NCBI GenBank assembly: GCA_002721365.1
Contig: PBKC01000079.1
Span: 1-57,180, forward strand
DNA length: 57,180 nucleotides
Direction of reading: 5' to 3'
DNA from: Rhodospirillaceae bacterium
GTDB lineage: Bacteria > Pseudomonadota > Alphaproteobacteria > GCA-2721365
The notes under the pieces are model-generated. The model saw nothing but the letters and a program-made list of their open reading frames with translations. It searched no databases and had not been told where the DNA came from. Below, piece by piece: positions 30,901 through 40,877 of this stretch (position 1 is the stretch's first letter; each line of letters opens with the position of its first letter). Position numbers and translations under genes: made by a program.

Positions 30901-31989
30901 TCACCTCAGCTTCAGCGTGGACAGGCCGATCAGCGCCAGGATCGAGGCGATGATCCAGAAGCGGATGACGATCGTCGGCTCCTTCCACCCCAGCTTCTCG
31001 AAGTGGTGGTGGATGGGCGCCATCTTGAACACCCGCCGGCCGGTGAGCTTGAAAGAGGTCACCTGAACGATCACCGACACGGCCTCCAGCACGAACAGAC
31101 CGCCGATGATGAACAGCACCAGCTCATGCTTGGTGATGACGCTGACCGCGCCGAGCGCACCGCCCGCCGACAGCGACCCCGTGTCGCCCATGAACACCAT
31201 GGCCGGTGGGGCGTTGAACCACAGGAAACCCAGGCTCGCCCCGACCAAGGCGCCGCCGAACACCACCAGCTCGCCCGCGCCCGGCACGTGGTGGATCTGG
31301 AGGTAGTTGGCGAAGATGGCGTTGCCGGTCAGATAGGCGATCAGGCCGAGGCAAGCGGCGGCGATCATGATCGGGACGATCGCCAACCCGTCGAGGCCGT
31401 CGGTCAGGTTGACCGCGTTCGATGCGCCGACCATGACCAGCATGCCGAAGGGCAGGAAGAACCAGCCGAGGTCGACCAGGAAGTCCTTGAAGAACGGCAC
31501 GGCGAGACTGGTGCCGAGCGGCTGGCCGGCGATCGCGATGATCCACCACGTCGCCAGCCCGCCGATGGCGAACTGGACCAGCAGCTTGGCGCGCGCCGAC
31601 ACCCCGCGATGATGGCGGCGCGTCACCTTCCGATAATCGTCGACAAAGCCCAGCGCCCCGAAGCCCAGCGTCACCAGGACGATCACCCAGACGTACATGT
31701 TGGAGAGGTCGGCCCACATGATGGTGCCGGGCAGGACCGCGAGCAGGATCAGGAAGCCGCCCATGGTGGGCGTCCCCTGCTTGGTCTGAAGATGGCTCTC
31801 CGGCCCGTCGAGGCGGATCGGCTGGCCGGCGCCCTGGCGGCTCCGCAGCCAGCGGATGAACATCGGCCCGAAGACGAAGCTCACCACCAGCGCCGTCAGC
31901 GTCGCTCCCGCCGTCCGGAAGGTGAGATACCGGAACAGGTTGAGGACGGTGAGATCGTCGGAAAGGGGGTAGAGGAGATTATAGAGCAT
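30901..31989 (-). CDS. mraY: Phospho-MurNAc-pentapeptide transferase MraY
   Basis: Polytopic membrane enzyme that transfers phospho-MurNAc-pentapeptide to undecaprenyl phosphate, making lipid I. Around ten membrane segments are visible. The active-site motifs are GFVDDYRK (Asp-Asp), [22 protein letters not shown] and the HHHFEKLGW histidine loop near the C-terminus. 362 residues, full length. Its start overlaps the end of murF by 11 bases. Confidence 0.98.
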   Translation of the reverse strand: MLYNLLYPLSDDLTVLNLFRYLTFRTAGATLTALVVSFVFGPMFIRWLRSRQGAGQPIRLDGPESHLQTKQGTPTMGGFLILLAVLPGTIMWADLSNMYVWVIVLVTLGFGALGFVDDYRKVTRRHHRGVSARAKLLVQFAIGGLATWWIIAIAGQPLGTSLAVPFFKDFLVDLGWFFLPFGMLVMVGASNAVNLTDGLDGLAIVPIMIAAACLGLIAYLTGNAIFANYLQIHHVPGAGELVVFGGALVGASLGFLWFNAPPAMVFMGDTGSLSAGGALGAVSVITKHELVLFIIGGLFVLEAVSVIVQVTSFKLTGRRVFKMAPIHHHFEKLGWKEPTIVIRFWIIASILALIGLSTLKLR

Positions 31990-33397
31990 GACGACACGGC
32001 TCTTTCCGGCCCGCCTTCTGGAGAGCCTCGACCACCGCGCCCATGCGGGTCGTCAATGATCCCTTGACCAACACGGCATCGCCGGCGCGCAGGCTCTCGA
32101 CGAGAACCGGCGCCAGCGCCTCGGCCGTCTCCGCGTGGCTGCCGCGCCGTTCGGCCGGCAGCGCCGCGTGGAGGTTTTCCATCTCCGGACCGACGGTGAA
32201 GACCAGGTCGATCCCGGCGGCGATGATTGCTTCCGCCAATCCGGCATGAAGGTCGGCGCTCGTCGCACCGAGCTCGCGCATGTCGCCGAGCGCGGCGATC
32301 CGGCGGCCGCCTTCGCCGACTTCGGCCGCCCCGAGGACGGTGAAGGCAGCCCGCATGGCGGCCGGGCTGGCGTTGTAGCTGTCGTCGATCAGAAGAAGCG
32401 TCCCGTCCGTCCAATCCAGACGGTGGCGGGCGCCGCGCCCCTTGGGCGCCGTCATCTTCACCAGCGCCCGCGATGCCGCCTCGACCGAACCGCCGAGGGC
32501 GTCGACCGCGGCGAGGGCCGCCAAGCTGTTCATCGCCCAATGCCGGCCTTCGACCCCGAGGGCATAGGCGACCGCCTTCCCCGCGACCGTCGCCTCGACG
32601 AGGCTACGGCCCGCTTCGGTTTCATAGCTGGTCAGGCGCACGTCGGCCCGTTCGTCGGCCCCGAAGGCGATGATGCGAGAAACACCCGACGCCCGCGCCG
32701 CAGCGGCCAGACGGTCGAAATGGGCGTTGTCGCGGTTGAGGATCGCGGTCCCGCCGGCCATCCCGTGGAAAATCTCCGCCTTGGCGTCTGCGATGGCTTC
32801 AACGGACGGGAAGAAGGCGAGATGCGCCGGCTCAACCGTCGTGATGATGGCGACATGCGGGCGCACCTGACGGGTCAGCGCGTCGATCTCGCCCGGATGG
32901 TTCATGCCGATCTCGCAAACCGCGAAGGCACAGTCCTTGGGAAGCCGCGCCAGGGTCAGCGGCACGCCGATATGGTTATTGAAACTCCTGACGCTGTAGG
33001 CCGTAGGTCCGAGTGCGCCGAGCGCCAGGCCCAGCATTTCCTTGGTGCCGGTCTTGCCGACGCTGCCGGTGACCGCAACCACCTTGGCGCTGCTCCGCGC
33101 CCGCCCGGCGCGGCCGAGATCTTCGAGCGCCCGCTGGGTGTCGTAGACGACGATCCCCGGCGCGGTCTTCGGCAAGGCGTCGGCGCGCGAGACCATCGCT
33201 GCCGCCGCACCACGGCGCAGGGCATCGCCCGCATAGGCGTTGCCGTCGGACCGTTCGCCCTGAAGCGCCACGAACAGGTCGCCCGGATCGATCGCCCGGC
33301 TGTCGATCGACACGCCGGTCGTCGCCCAGCGGCCGACGGCCCGCCCGCCGGTCGCCGCAGCCACGTCCGCCGATGTCCAGACCGTGCCGTCAGTCAC
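31979..33397 (-). CDS. murF: UDP-MurNAc-tripeptide--D-alanyl-D-alanine ligase MurF
   Basis: Mur ligase adding the D-Ala-D-Ala made by Ddl. [20 protein letters not shown] is the MurE/MurF-type UDP-binding N-terminus. The ATP loop reads [14 protein letters not shown], with the GKT typical of MurF, and [22 protein letters not shown] and [11 protein letters not shown] confirm MurF rather than MurE. 472 residues. The GTG start overlaps the murE stop (GTGA). Confidence 0.97.
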   Translation of the reverse strand: MTDGTVWTSADVAAATGGRAVGRWATTGVSIDSRAIDPGDLFVALQGERSDGNAYAGDALRRGAAAAMVSRADALPKTAPGIVVYDTQRALEDLGRAGRARSSAKVVAVTGSVGKTGTKEMLGLALGALGPTAYSVRSFNNHIGVPLTLARLPKDCAFAVCEIGMNHPGEIDALTRQVRPHVAIITTVEPAHLAFFPSVEAIADAKAEIFHGMAGGTAILNRDNAHFDRLAAAARASGVSRIIAFGADERADVRLTSYETEAGRSLVEATVAGKAVAYALGVEGRHWAMNSLAALAAVDALGGSVEAASRALVKMTAPKGRGARHRLDWTDGTLLLIDDSYNASPAAMRAAFTVLGAAEVGEGGRRIAALGDMRELGATSADLHAGLAEAIIAAGIDLVFTVGPEMENLHAALPAERRGSHAETAEALAPVLVESLRAGDAVLVKGSLTTRMGAVVEALQKAGRKEPCRHAL

Positions 33398-34884
33398 TGC
33401 CCCTCCCCACCGAGAAGGACGGCCGCCTCGCGCGCGACGGTCGCGTCGTCGAAGGGGAGCTTGCGGCCCGCGATCTCCTGCCCCTGTTCGTGCCCCTTGC
33501 CGGCAACGACCAGGATGTCGCCGCGACGGAGACGGCGGATGGTCTCGGCAATCGCCGCCATGCGGTCGCCGATCTCCTCGGCCTCAGGGCAACCGGCAAG
33601 GATCGCCTGACGGATGGCCGCCGGGTCTTCACTTCGGGGATTGTCGTCGGTGACGATCACCCGGTCAGCGAGGCGCTGGGCGATCTCACCCATGATCGGG
33701 CGCTTGCCGGGATCGCGGTCGCCACCGCAGCCGAAGACCACCCACAGCTTGCCGTGGACCGCCGGCCGCATGGCCCGCAGCACGTTCTCCAGCGCGTCGG
33801 GGGTATGGGCGTAGTCGACGAATACCGTCGCGCCTGACGGCATCGTCGCCACCCGCTCCAGCCGGCCGCGGACACCTTTGAGCAGCGGAATCGCCTCGAC
33901 CGCCTTGGTGGCGTCGCCGCCGGAAGCGATGACCAGACCCAGCGCGCACAGGATGTTCGCCGCCTGGAAGTCGCCCACCAGCGGTGTGTCGACGACGTAG
34001 ACCCGTCCTTCGACGGCGATCGTCAGGCGCTGGCCTTCGGGTGTGTGCTTGCGCCCGACCACCCGAAGGGCCGGCCGGCGCCCGTCACTGCCCCGACCAT
34101 AGCCGAGCACGGAAATGCGGCGGCGCTTGCAGATCGCGGCCAGTGCCTCGTACTCGGGCACGTCGGCATTAAGGACGGCCGTGCCGCCTTCCGGCAGCAC
34201 TGTGTCGAACAGGCGCGCCTTGGCGGCCAGATAGTCCTCGACGGTAGCGTGATAATCGAGATGGTCGCGGGTCAGGTTGGTGAAGGCGGCCGCCTTCAGC
34301 CGCACACCGTCCAGCCGGCATTGATGAAGGCCATGGCTCGACGCTTCGATGGCGACATGCTCGACCCCGCCGGCCTTCATCTCGGCCAGCATCCGGTGCA
34401 GCGAAACCGGGTCGGGCGTGGTGAGCGACGGACCGCCGTTGCGACCGGGGGCTTCGAGACCAAGAGTCCCGATGCTCGCCGACTTGAGGCCCATCCGCGC
34501 CCAGAGCTGGCGGGCGAACCCGGCGACCGAGGACTTCCCGTTGGTGCCGGTCACCGCGACGATCGTTTCCGGCTGCTCGACATAGAAGCGTGCTGCCATC
34601 AAAGCGAAGGCACGGCGCGGATTGTCGTCCGCAACCACCGGCACGCCGACTTCCGCCATCCGGTTGATGGCGTCGCTCGCAACAAGCAGGGCGGCAGCAC
34701 CGCGGTCGAGCGCCTCCGGGATATGGGCGACGCCGTCGCTCTTCGCCCCCTTAAGGGCGGCGAACAGATCGCCGGTGACCACCGCGCGGGAATCGGCGGT
34801 GAGTCCGGTGATCTCGACATCCCTGATATTGCGCGCCGCCTGCATGTCGGGTCCGCCGATCAGGTCAATGAGCCGCTTCGTCAT
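33394..34884 (-). CDS. murE: UDP-MurNAc-L-Ala-D-Glu--meso-diaminopimelate ligase MurE
   Basis: Mur ligase adding the third stem residue. Features are ITGLTADSRAVVTGDLFAAL, ATP loop VTGTNGKSSVAGF, EASSHGLHQCRLDG and the C-terminal TDDNPRSEDP. The DNPR sequence marks meso-diaminopimelate specificity. The frame is open upstream, but the ATG used (MTKRLIDLIGG) lies 20 bases inside the end of ftsI and gives the normal 496 residues. Confidence 0.97.
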   Translation of the reverse strand: MTKRLIDLIGGPDMQAARNIRDVEITGLTADSRAVVTGDLFAALKGAKSDGVAHIPEALDRGAAALLVASDAINRMAEVGVPVVADDNPRRAFALMAARFYVEQPETIVAVTGTNGKSSVAGFARQLWARMGLKSASIGTLGLEAPGRNGGPSLTTPDPVSLHRMLAEMKAGGVEHVAIEASSHGLHQCRLDGVRLKAAAFTNLTRDHLDYHATVEDYLAAKARLFDTVLPEGGTAVLNADVPEYEALAAICKRRRISVLGYGRGSDGRRPALRVVGRKHTPEGQRLTIAVEGRVYVVDTPLVGDFQAANILCALGLVIASGGDATKAVEAIPLLKGVRGRLERVATMPSGATVFVDYAHTPDALENVLRAMRPAVHGKLWVVFGCGGDRDPGKRPIMGEIAQRLADRVIVTDDNPRSEDPAAIRQAILAGCPEAEEIGDRMAAIAETIRRLRRGDILVVAGKGHEQGQEIAGRKLPFDDATVAREAAVLLGGEGQ

Positions 34885-36604
34885 TGCGGACCTTGATGAG
34901 CATGGTCTGCTCGGGTTCGCCGCCGGTTTCGCGCGGCACGACGCCCAGCATCGGGCCGATGCGCGAGACCACCTCGCCCACGACCGGCGCCGCGGTCCAC
35001 CCGCCGGTGGCGTATCCAAAGGTCTCCTTGGTGCCGTGCGGCTCGTCGAGCATGGCCAGCACGAGATAGCGCGGGTTGTCGCTGGGGAACATGCCGACGA
35101 AGGACGAGATCAGCGCCTTGCGGGCATAGTGGCCGTTCACGGACTTCTCGGCCGTCCCGGTCTTGCCGCCGACGTAGTAGCCAGGGGCGTCGGCCTTTCG
35201 GCCGGTGCCTTCGGCGACGACCAGACGCAGCATCGCCCGCATCAGCGACGAGGTTTCGGCGCTGATCACGCGCTCACCAGGAACGGGAACCCCCGTTTCG
35301 TGCTTCACCAGGGTCGCCGGATGCAGCTCGCCGCCGTTCACCACTGCCGCGACACCGGCGGCCAGATGCAGCGGCGTCACGGCGATCCCATGGCCGTAGG
35401 CCGCGGTGACCACATTGATCTCCCGCCACTTGGCGGGGGTCATCGGATTCCCGATTTCGGACAGTTCGACCGACAGCGGTCTGGTGAGACCCAAGGAATC
35501 AAAAAAACGCTGCTGGCGTTCGCCGCCCACCGCCATCGCCATCTTGGCGGCGCCGATGTTCGACGAATAGAGCAGGATCTCCGGTACCGACAGCCACCGG
35601 TTCTTGGCGTGATAGTCGCGAATGGTGAAGCGCGATACCTTGAGCGGCTCGGAGGCGTCGTACCCGCCGTTGACGGGGACGACCCCGGCATCCAGCGCCA
35701 TCGCCGCCGTGAACACCTTGAAGGTCGAGCCCATCTCGTAGACGCCGAGCGTGTTGCGATTGAACCGCTGATCGTCGGAGGCGCGTGCCGGCTCATGCGG
35801 ATCGAAGTCGGGCAGGCTCACCATCGACAGAAGCTCGCCGGTCCGGACATCCATCACCAGGGCGCTGCCGCCCACGGCCTGGAAGGTTGCGACCGACTTG
35901 GACAGGGCGTCGCGGACGATGTGCTGCACACGAATGTCGAGCGAGAGCGTGACCGGCCCGCTGCGAAGCTGCTGGTCGAAATGACGCTCCACCCCGGCGA
36001 GTCCGCGGTTGTCGACCCCGGTAAAGCCGACGACATGGGCGGTGAGCGCACCATGCGGATAGACACGACGCTCTTCGCGGACGAAAGCGAAGCCCGGCAC
36101 GCCGAGCGCATTCACCGCCGCCTGCTGGCGCGGAGTCAGATTGCGCTTGATCCAGACGAAGCGGGATCGCTTGGCGAGCTTGGCACGGAGATCCACCGGA
36201 TCCAGCTCCGGCAGGACGGCCGCCAGACGGTCGGCGGCGTTGTCGGGATCTAGGATCAGGGCCGGATCGGCGTAGAGAGAGCGTGTCGGCAGGCTGGTCG
36301 CAAGGATGACGCCGTTGCGATCGGTGATGTCCGCGCGGGCGACAGTGGGCTCGGAAGCGACCGAGTGGGCCACGCGGGGCTCGGCCGGCCCTTCGATCAG
36401 AGTGATGTCGACCAGCCGGCCGGCGATCACCAGGAAAGCGATCCCGAACATGACGGCGGCGGCCGCAAGCCGGCTGCGCCCGACCTCGACCGCACGGCTG
36501 CGCGTTCCGACGAGCTCGATCCGGCGGGCATTGCGGCGCGCTTCCTGGGCGACCGCTTCGGACCGCGCGAGATCGTCGCGGACCAGATCGTCGGATTCCA
36601 TCAT
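34865..36604 (-). CDS. ftsI: Septal penicillin-binding protein FtsI (PBP3)
   Basis: Class B PBP, the transpeptidase partner of FtsW. A short cytoplasmic tail and one membrane segment (about 48-68) precede the pedestal domain. The transpeptidase domain shows the active Ser in GSTFKVFTAAMAL, the second motif SSN in YSSNIGAAKMAM and KTGT in VGGKTGTAEKS. 579 residues. The first ATG overlaps the ftsL stop (ATGA), with a second Met directly after. Confidence 0.97.
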   Translation of the reverse strand: MMESDDLVRDDLARSEAVAQEARRNARRIELVGTRSRAVEVGRSRLAAAAVMFGIAFLVIAGRLVDITLIEGPAEPRVAHSVASEPTVARADITDRNGVILATSLPTRSLYADPALILDPDNAADRLAAVLPELDPVDLRAKLAKRSRFVWIKRNLTPRQQAAVNALGVPGFAFVREERRVYPHGALTAHVVGFTGVDNRGLAGVERHFDQQLRSGPVTLSLDIRVQHIVRDALSKSVATFQAVGGSALVMDVRTGELLSMVSLPDFDPHEPARASDDQRFNRNTLGVYEMGSTFKVFTAAMALDAGVVPVNGGYDASEPLKVSRFTIRDYHAKNRWLSVPEILLYSSNIGAAKMAMAVGGERQQRFFDSLGLTRPLSVELSEIGNPMTPAKWREINVVTAAYGHGIAVTPLHLAAGVAAVVNGGELHPATLVKHETGVPVPGERVISAETSSLMRAMLRLVVAEGTGRKADAPGYYVGGKTGTAEKSVNGHYARKALISSFVGMFPSDNPRYLVLAMLDEPHGTKETFGYATGGWTAAPVVGEVVSRIGPMLGVVPRETGGEPEQTMLIKVRNDEAAH

Positions 36605-36960
36605 CGTCCGGACTCCTGAGCGCCCGTTTTCGGCGCCTGTGTCACCGTCTCAGCCGTCAGCATCTCGCCGCCGATCATTGCCGGCAGCCGGTAGGAAAGA
36701 CTGTCGATGGTCCCGACCTGGCCGCCGGGAATGGGACCGAGGTCGAGATGGTGCTCGACCTGCTCGGCGAGCTTTTCCGGCCTGTTCAGGTAGCTCCATT
36801 CGGCCTTGAGGACGTGAATCGCCTCCTGCTCGCGGACCACCGCCTGATTGAGCGTGCGGAGCTGCTGCTCGAGCCGCTGAACCCGATATTTGACGTAGTA
36901 GAGGCCCCCGCTCGCGGCGAGCACCAGAATCAGCCATACGGCCATGGTCGCCCGGATCAT
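36601..36960 (-). CDS. ftsL: Cell division protein FtsL
   Basis: Small bitopic divisome protein of 119 residues. The N-terminal membrane segment (MIRATMAVWLILVLAASGG) is followed by a coiled coil (about 25-60, VQRLEQQLRTLNQAVVREQE) and the conserved WSYLNRPEKLAEQ, which is typical of alphaproteobacterial FtsL. The ATG used overlaps the rsmH stop (ATGA). A longer frame upstream antisense-like in composition was rejected. Position between rsmH and ftsI supports the call. Confidence 0.9.
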   Translation of the reverse strand: MIRATMAVWLILVLAASGGLYYVKYRVQRLEQQLRTLNQAVVREQEAIHVLKAEWSYLNRPEKLAEQVEHHLDLGPIPGGQVGTIDSLSYRLPAMIGGEMLTAETVTQAPKTGAQESGR

Positions 36961-37940
36961 GCCGCCGCCCTTTCCGCCCAGGCCGGCGCCGCCGTGCGGA
37001 CGGCGGCCCGCAGCTTCGCCGACCGCGCGCGCGGGTTGGCCTGGCATTCCGCCTCGCCCGGCACGACCGGCTTGCGGGTGATCAGGGTGAAGGTCGCTTG
37101 GGGACCGGTCTCCGCCGTCTCCGGCTGGTGCCGCGAAGGCCGCGCCCCGCCGCCACTCCGCTGACGAAGGAACACCTTGACCACCCGATCCTCCAGGGAA
37201 TGGAAGCTGACGACGACCAGCCGCGCACCATCGGCCATGATCCGCTCGGCCGCGTCCAGTCCGCGCTCCAACTCACCGAGTTCGTCGTTCACGAACATGC
37301 GGAGCGCCTGGAAGGTACGGGTCGCGGGATCGATACGATCCTTCGCGGTCGGCACCACCCGCCGGACGATCGCGGCGAGCTGGCCGGTGCTCTCGATCGG
37401 TGCCTCGCGCCGGGCGGCGGCAACGGCGCGCGCGACGCGGCGCCAGAAGCGCTCTTCGCCCAGGTCGCGGATGATCGCCCCGAGATCGGCCTCGGAGAAT
37501 TCGTTGACGATGTCCGCGGCGGTCGGACCGCTCCTCTCCATCCGCATGTCGAGCGCGGCATCCTGGCTGAACGAGAACCCGCGCTCCGGGATGTCGATCT
37601 GCATCGACGAGACGCCGAGATCGAGCACCACACCGCCGTCGACGCCCTCAAGGCCGGCTTCCGCCAGGGCCTCGTCCATGCTGCCGTAGCGGCCGCGAAG
37701 GAAGGTGAAGCGGCCGGGGAAGCGCTGACCCAGACGATCGGCATGGACTTGAACATCGGGATCGCGGTCGATACCGACGACGCGCGTCCGGGCAGCGTCC
37801 AGGAGCGCGGCCGAATAGCCGCCGGCACCGAACGTGCCGTCGCAATAGAGTGCGCCGTCGCGTGGCGCGAGATGATCGAGCACTTCCGGTAAAAGAACCG
37901 GCACGTGACCGTCGCGACGGGAGGAGATCGCGCCCGTCAC
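36957..37940 (-). CDS. rsmH: 16S rRNA (cytosine1402-N4)-methyltransferase RsmH
   Basis: SAM-dependent methyltransferase that modifies C1402 in the ribosomal P site. HVPVLLPEVLDHLAP and YCDGTFGAGGYSAALL form the N-terminus and SAM loop. GIDRDPDV, LDLGVSSMQIDIPERGFSF and VVSFHSLEDRVVKVF are diagnostic. The frame is open upstream through mraZ, but the GTG overlapping the mraZ stop (GTGA) gives the standard 327 residues. Confidence 0.97.
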   Translation of the reverse strand: MTGAISSRRDGHVPVLLPEVLDHLAPRDGALYCDGTFGAGGYSAALLDAARTRVVGIDRDPDVQVHADRLGQRFPGRFTFLRGRYGSMDEALAEAGLEGVDGGVVLDLGVSSMQIDIPERGFSFSQDAALDMRMERSGPTAADIVNEFSEADLGAIIRDLGEERFWRRVARAVAAARREAPIESTGQLAAIVRRVVPTAKDRIDPATRTFQALRMFVNDELGELERGLDAAERIMADGARLVVVSFHSLEDRVVKVFLRQRSGGGARPSRHQPETAETGPQATFTLITRKPVVPGEAECQANPRARSAKLRAAVRTAAPAWAERAAA

Positions 37941-38410
37941 GTGCCGGAGCCCCCACCGGTGGACGCCGTACCGCGCAGCGCCATGGCGGCATTGCGCGCG
38001 TTTGCAAAAGCTTGTTGCCGCGTCTCCTCGAACGTGGTCGGATTCCATATCTGAAAACTTGGACCCATGCCGACGAACGCCACTTCGCCATCGATACGGG
38101 CGTAGTCGCGCAGGGCTTCGGAGAGAACGATGCGGCCGTCCGGATCGATCTGGACATCCTGCCCGCTCGAAATGGTCGACCAGATCAGCTGCTCGCGCTC
38201 GTCCGAGTACGGGTCGAGGGCATTGATGCGCTTCCACAGCGCCTCGACCTCGTCCGCCCCCAGGCAGTCGATCGCATGATGCTTGAACGACGGATGCGCG
38301 TGGAAACCCTGCTGTTCCTTGGCAGAGAGAATGGCGCGGAAGGCGGAGGGCACGGAGCACCGTCCCTTGCGGTCGACCTTGTTGATGTGAGTCGACGAAA
38401 ACAGCGCCAC
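37937..38410 (-). CDS. mraZ: Transcriptional regulator MraZ
   Basis: AbrB-like-fold DNA-binding protein that represses the dcw operon in E. coli. Two copies of the MraZ fold are visible: STHINKVDRKGRCSVPSAFR near the start and QDVQIDPDGRIVLSEALRDYA in the middle, each with the conserved D-x-K/D-G-R pattern. A GTG start is used. At 157 residues it is the usual length. First gene of the coupled cluster, with a repeat array upstream that fits its own operator. Confidence 0.95.
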   Translation of the reverse strand: MALFSSTHINKVDRKGRCSVPSAFRAILSAKEQQGFHAHPSFKHHAIDCLGADEVEALWKRINALDPYSDEREQLIWSTISSGQDVQIDPDGRIVLSEALRDYARIDGEVAFVGMGPSFQIWNPTTFEETRQQAFANARNAAMALRGTASTGGGSGT

Positions 38411-38825
38411 AGCGCCTGCCCCCCATCTCTGCCCTCTGTCCCGCTACTCGGGTATTGGAACCTGCCCCCACCAATGGCGACTTGGTCTGCGTTGGGAAAT
38501 TACGGGTTATCATGGGATTTTGTGGGACCGCAACCACAAAAGCGAGGTAGTTCGCAAAGCGTCCCTTTTTGTTCTTTTTTTGTTCGCAATAACCATGGCC
38601 AAGACAGGCGGAATCCGTTTCGGACAGACCCGTCTTCAGTGATCGAGGATTGCGGCGAATCTTTGTTCGCAAGATGTTCTTAATCGGCTGAAGGTCGCAG
38701 CCGGGATTTCGACTTGGCTGGGGACAGGGTTCGTCCAGCCTTGGTCTGTTCGAAGAGAGTAGAACTATTCGCGCCGCTCACCGTTCCGAGGTGAGGGCGC
38801 TCGTGCTCTGATGCTTGGAAAAACT
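38411..38825 (-). promoter_or_regulatory. Promoter/leader region of the dcw cluster
   Basis: The longest gene-free stretch of the window apart from RNA genes, between rnpB and mraZ. It contains the TGGGA-like repeat array near mraZ, a T-rich patch at about 38564-38583 (A-rich on the mraZ strand, UP-element-like), and the A5 run at 38819-38823 that ends rnpB transcription. A small hairpin (CTCACC/GGTGAG, 38778-38796) lies near the rnpB end. I could not assign a confident -35/-10 pair. No coding potential seen. Confidence 0.6.
38493..38527. promoter_or_regulatory. Probable MraZ operator: four 10-bp-spaced TGGGA-like repeats
   Basis: On the + strand TGGGA (38493), CGGGT (38503), TGGGA (38513) and TGGGA (38523) recur at exactly 10-bp steps with 5-base spacers, 83 bases or more upstream of the mraZ start. 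E. coli MraZ is known to bind direct TGGGN repeats with 5-base spacers at its own promoter. Here the TGGGN strand is opposite to the transcribed direction, which I note as a caveat. Confidence 0.75.
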
Positions 38826-39209
<384 letters not shown>

Positions 39210-39212
39210 TCC

Positions 39213-39968
39213 CTAGCTACGGCCGCCCGTTCCGGAAATCAAGAGCAGGCCTGACAGCCGCGCGGCACAATCGGGATCGAAGACACCGTCGACCCGTTCC
39301 GGACGGAAATGGCGCTGGAAAGCGACCACGACCGCCTCCAATACCGCGTCGTAGTCGTCACCCGCATCGACCCCCCATCCGAACCGCGCGAGATCGCGGC
39401 GGAGTGCGGCGACCGCCGGTCCGCTGTCTCCGGGACCCAACGCGCGGCCGGCGGCGTCCGGAAGGTCTTCCGGCCACAGGCCGATCCCTGCCGCGGCCAG
39501 CCGGCGCCAGTCGAACAGCTCCCCCGGATCGGTCTTGCGGCTGGGGGCGACGTCGGAATGGCCCACCACGCCCACGGGCGGGATCGGATGACGGTCGAGA
39601 ATGTCGCGGGCGAGGCCGATCAGGCGCGCCATTTGCGGCTCGGTGAAGGGGACGTAACCCCATTCGTGGCCCGGATTGTCGAGCTCGATGCCGATCGAGG
39701 CGCCGTTCACGTCGGTCACTCCGCCCCAGCGGCTGACCCCGGCATGCCAGGCCCGACGATCTTCGGCCACCATCCGCCAGGCGGTCCCGTCACGCGCGAT
39801 CAGATAATGCGCGCTCACCTTCGCCGCGGGATCGCAGAGGCGATCGAGCGCTTCCCCGCAATCGGGCATGCCGGTGTAGTGGATTACCAGCATGTCGACC
39901 GGCCGGCCCGCCGGCCGGGCGTCATGATTGGGTGACGGACGGTCGATCAATGCCCCGACCGAACTCAC
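39213..39968 (-). CDS. AmpD-type N-acetylmuramoyl-L-alanine amidase
   Basis: Zinc amidase of the Amidase_2 family, cleaving the MurNAc-L-Ala bond of (anhydro)muropeptides during wall recycling. Zinc ligands appear in LVIHYTGM and VVGHSDVAPSRKTDPGELFDW, with the HYLIARDG strand between. A peptidoglycan-binding-like domain follows (about residues 175-240, GPAVAALRRDLARFGWGVD). No signal peptide is seen, so it is probably the cytoplasmic recycling enzyme. GTG start. Gene location directly ahead of rnpB and dcw is fitting but may be coincidental. Confidence 0.92.
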   Translation of the reverse strand: MSSVGALIDRPSPNHDARPAGRPVDMLVIHYTGMPDCGEALDRLCDPAAKVSAHYLIARDGTAWRMVAEDRRAWHAGVSRWGGVTDVNGASIGIELDNPGHEWGYVPFTEPQMARLIGLARDILDRHPIPPVGVVGHSDVAPSRKTDPGELFDWRRLAAAGIGLWPEDLPDAAGRALGPGDSGPAVAALRRDLARFGWGVDAGDDYDAVLEAVVVAFQRHFRPERVDGVFDPDCAARLSGLLLISGTGGRS

Positions 39969-39990
39969 CTAGAGCGTCCCGCACACGCCC

Positions 39991-40101
39991 CGTCATCGCG
40001 AGCGGCCGCAGGCCGCGTGGCGATCCAAGGCAAGTGAAGAAAGGCGCCCGGCATCGCACCCACCGCTGGATCGCCGCGGCCCTTCGGACCTCGCGATGAC
40101 G
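39991..40101. repeat. REP-like intergenic palindromic element
   Basis: About 111 bases bounded by perfect 12-base inverted ends (CGTCATCGCGAG at 39991-40002 and CTCGCGATGACG at 40090-40101), with an inner inverted pair GCGATCCA / TGGATCGC. This organisation matches the dispersed extragenic palindromes common in alphaproteobacterial genomes, which carry no gene. It sits after the SDR gene and before the amidase promoter. Copy number elsewhere cannot be seen from this window. Confidence 0.7.
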
Positions 40102-40115
40102 ACGTTGCCATGGCG

Positions 40116-40877
40116 TCAGCGGATGCTGCGGCCACCGTCGACGGGGATGGCAAGCCCGGTCATGAACGAGGCGTCCGAACTGGCCAGGAAGGCGATCGTC
40201 GCAGCGACCTCCTCCGGTTGGGCGAGCCGGCCGATCGGGTGCTTGGCGATCAGCGCGTCGATCTCCGCCTGGACATGGGGTTTCGTTTCGATCTGGGCCT
40301 TGACCATGGGTGTGTCGATCGTCGCCGGGCAGACGCAGTTCACGCGGATGTTCTCGCCGATATGATCGAGGGCGAGCGACATGGTCATCGCCAGCACGCC
40401 CCCCTTCGTCGCGGCATAGGCGACGAGGCGGCGGTTGCCGCGAATGGCGTTGATCGAAGCCAGGTTGACGATCGCGCCGCCGCCGCGTGCCCGCATCAGC
40501 GGGATCGCCTTCTGACAGCCCATGAAAGGCCCCTTGAGGTTTACCGCCATCAGGGCGTCCCACATCGCGGGCGTGGTTTCCTCGGCCGTACCCTGCGGGG
40601 CGATGCCGGCATTGTTCACCAGGACGTCGAGGCCGCCATGGGCCTCGGTGACATGGGCCATGGCACGGTCCCAGTCGGCTTCCTTCGTGACGTCGAGGAC
40701 GACACCGTCGAGCCCTTCCACCGCCGGCCGCTGGCTCCCGTCAAGCAGTCCCGCAACGACCGTGGCCCCCTCGTCCGCCAGCCGGCGTGCCGTCGCTAGG
40801 CCGATGCCGCTTCCGGCCCCCGTAATCAACGCAACCTTGTCCTTGAACCGCATCGGCCGCTTGCCCTCCTGCTTCAT
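40116..40877 (-). CDS. Short-chain dehydrogenase/reductase (classical SDR)
   Basis: 253-residue NAD(P)-dependent oxidoreductase. It has the cofactor loop TGAGSGIGLATARRL, the NNAG motif (DVLVNNAGIAP), catalytic Ser in NLASINA and catalytic Tyr/Lys in YAATKGG. It ends GLAIPVDGGRSIR as classical SDRs do. The DxxD-like LDVTKEAD favours NAD over NADP. Nearest recognisable types are sugar or 2-keto-3-deoxy-fuconate dehydrogenases, and the enolase-superfamily dehydratase-like gene 850 bases away would fit sugar-acid catabolism. Substrate is unproven. Confidence 0.88.
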   Translation of the reverse strand: MKQEGKRPMRFKDKVALITGAGSGIGLATARRLADEGATVVAGLLDGSQRPAVEGLDGVVLDVTKEADWDRAMAHVTEAHGGLDVLVNNAGIAPQGTAEETTPAMWDALMAVNLKGPFMGCQKAIPLMRARGGGAIVNLASINAIRGNRRLVAYAATKGGVLAMTMSLALDHIGENIRVNCVCPATIDTPMVKAQIETKPHVQAEIDALIAKHPIGRLAQPEEVAATIAFLASSDASFMTGLAIPVDGGRSIR

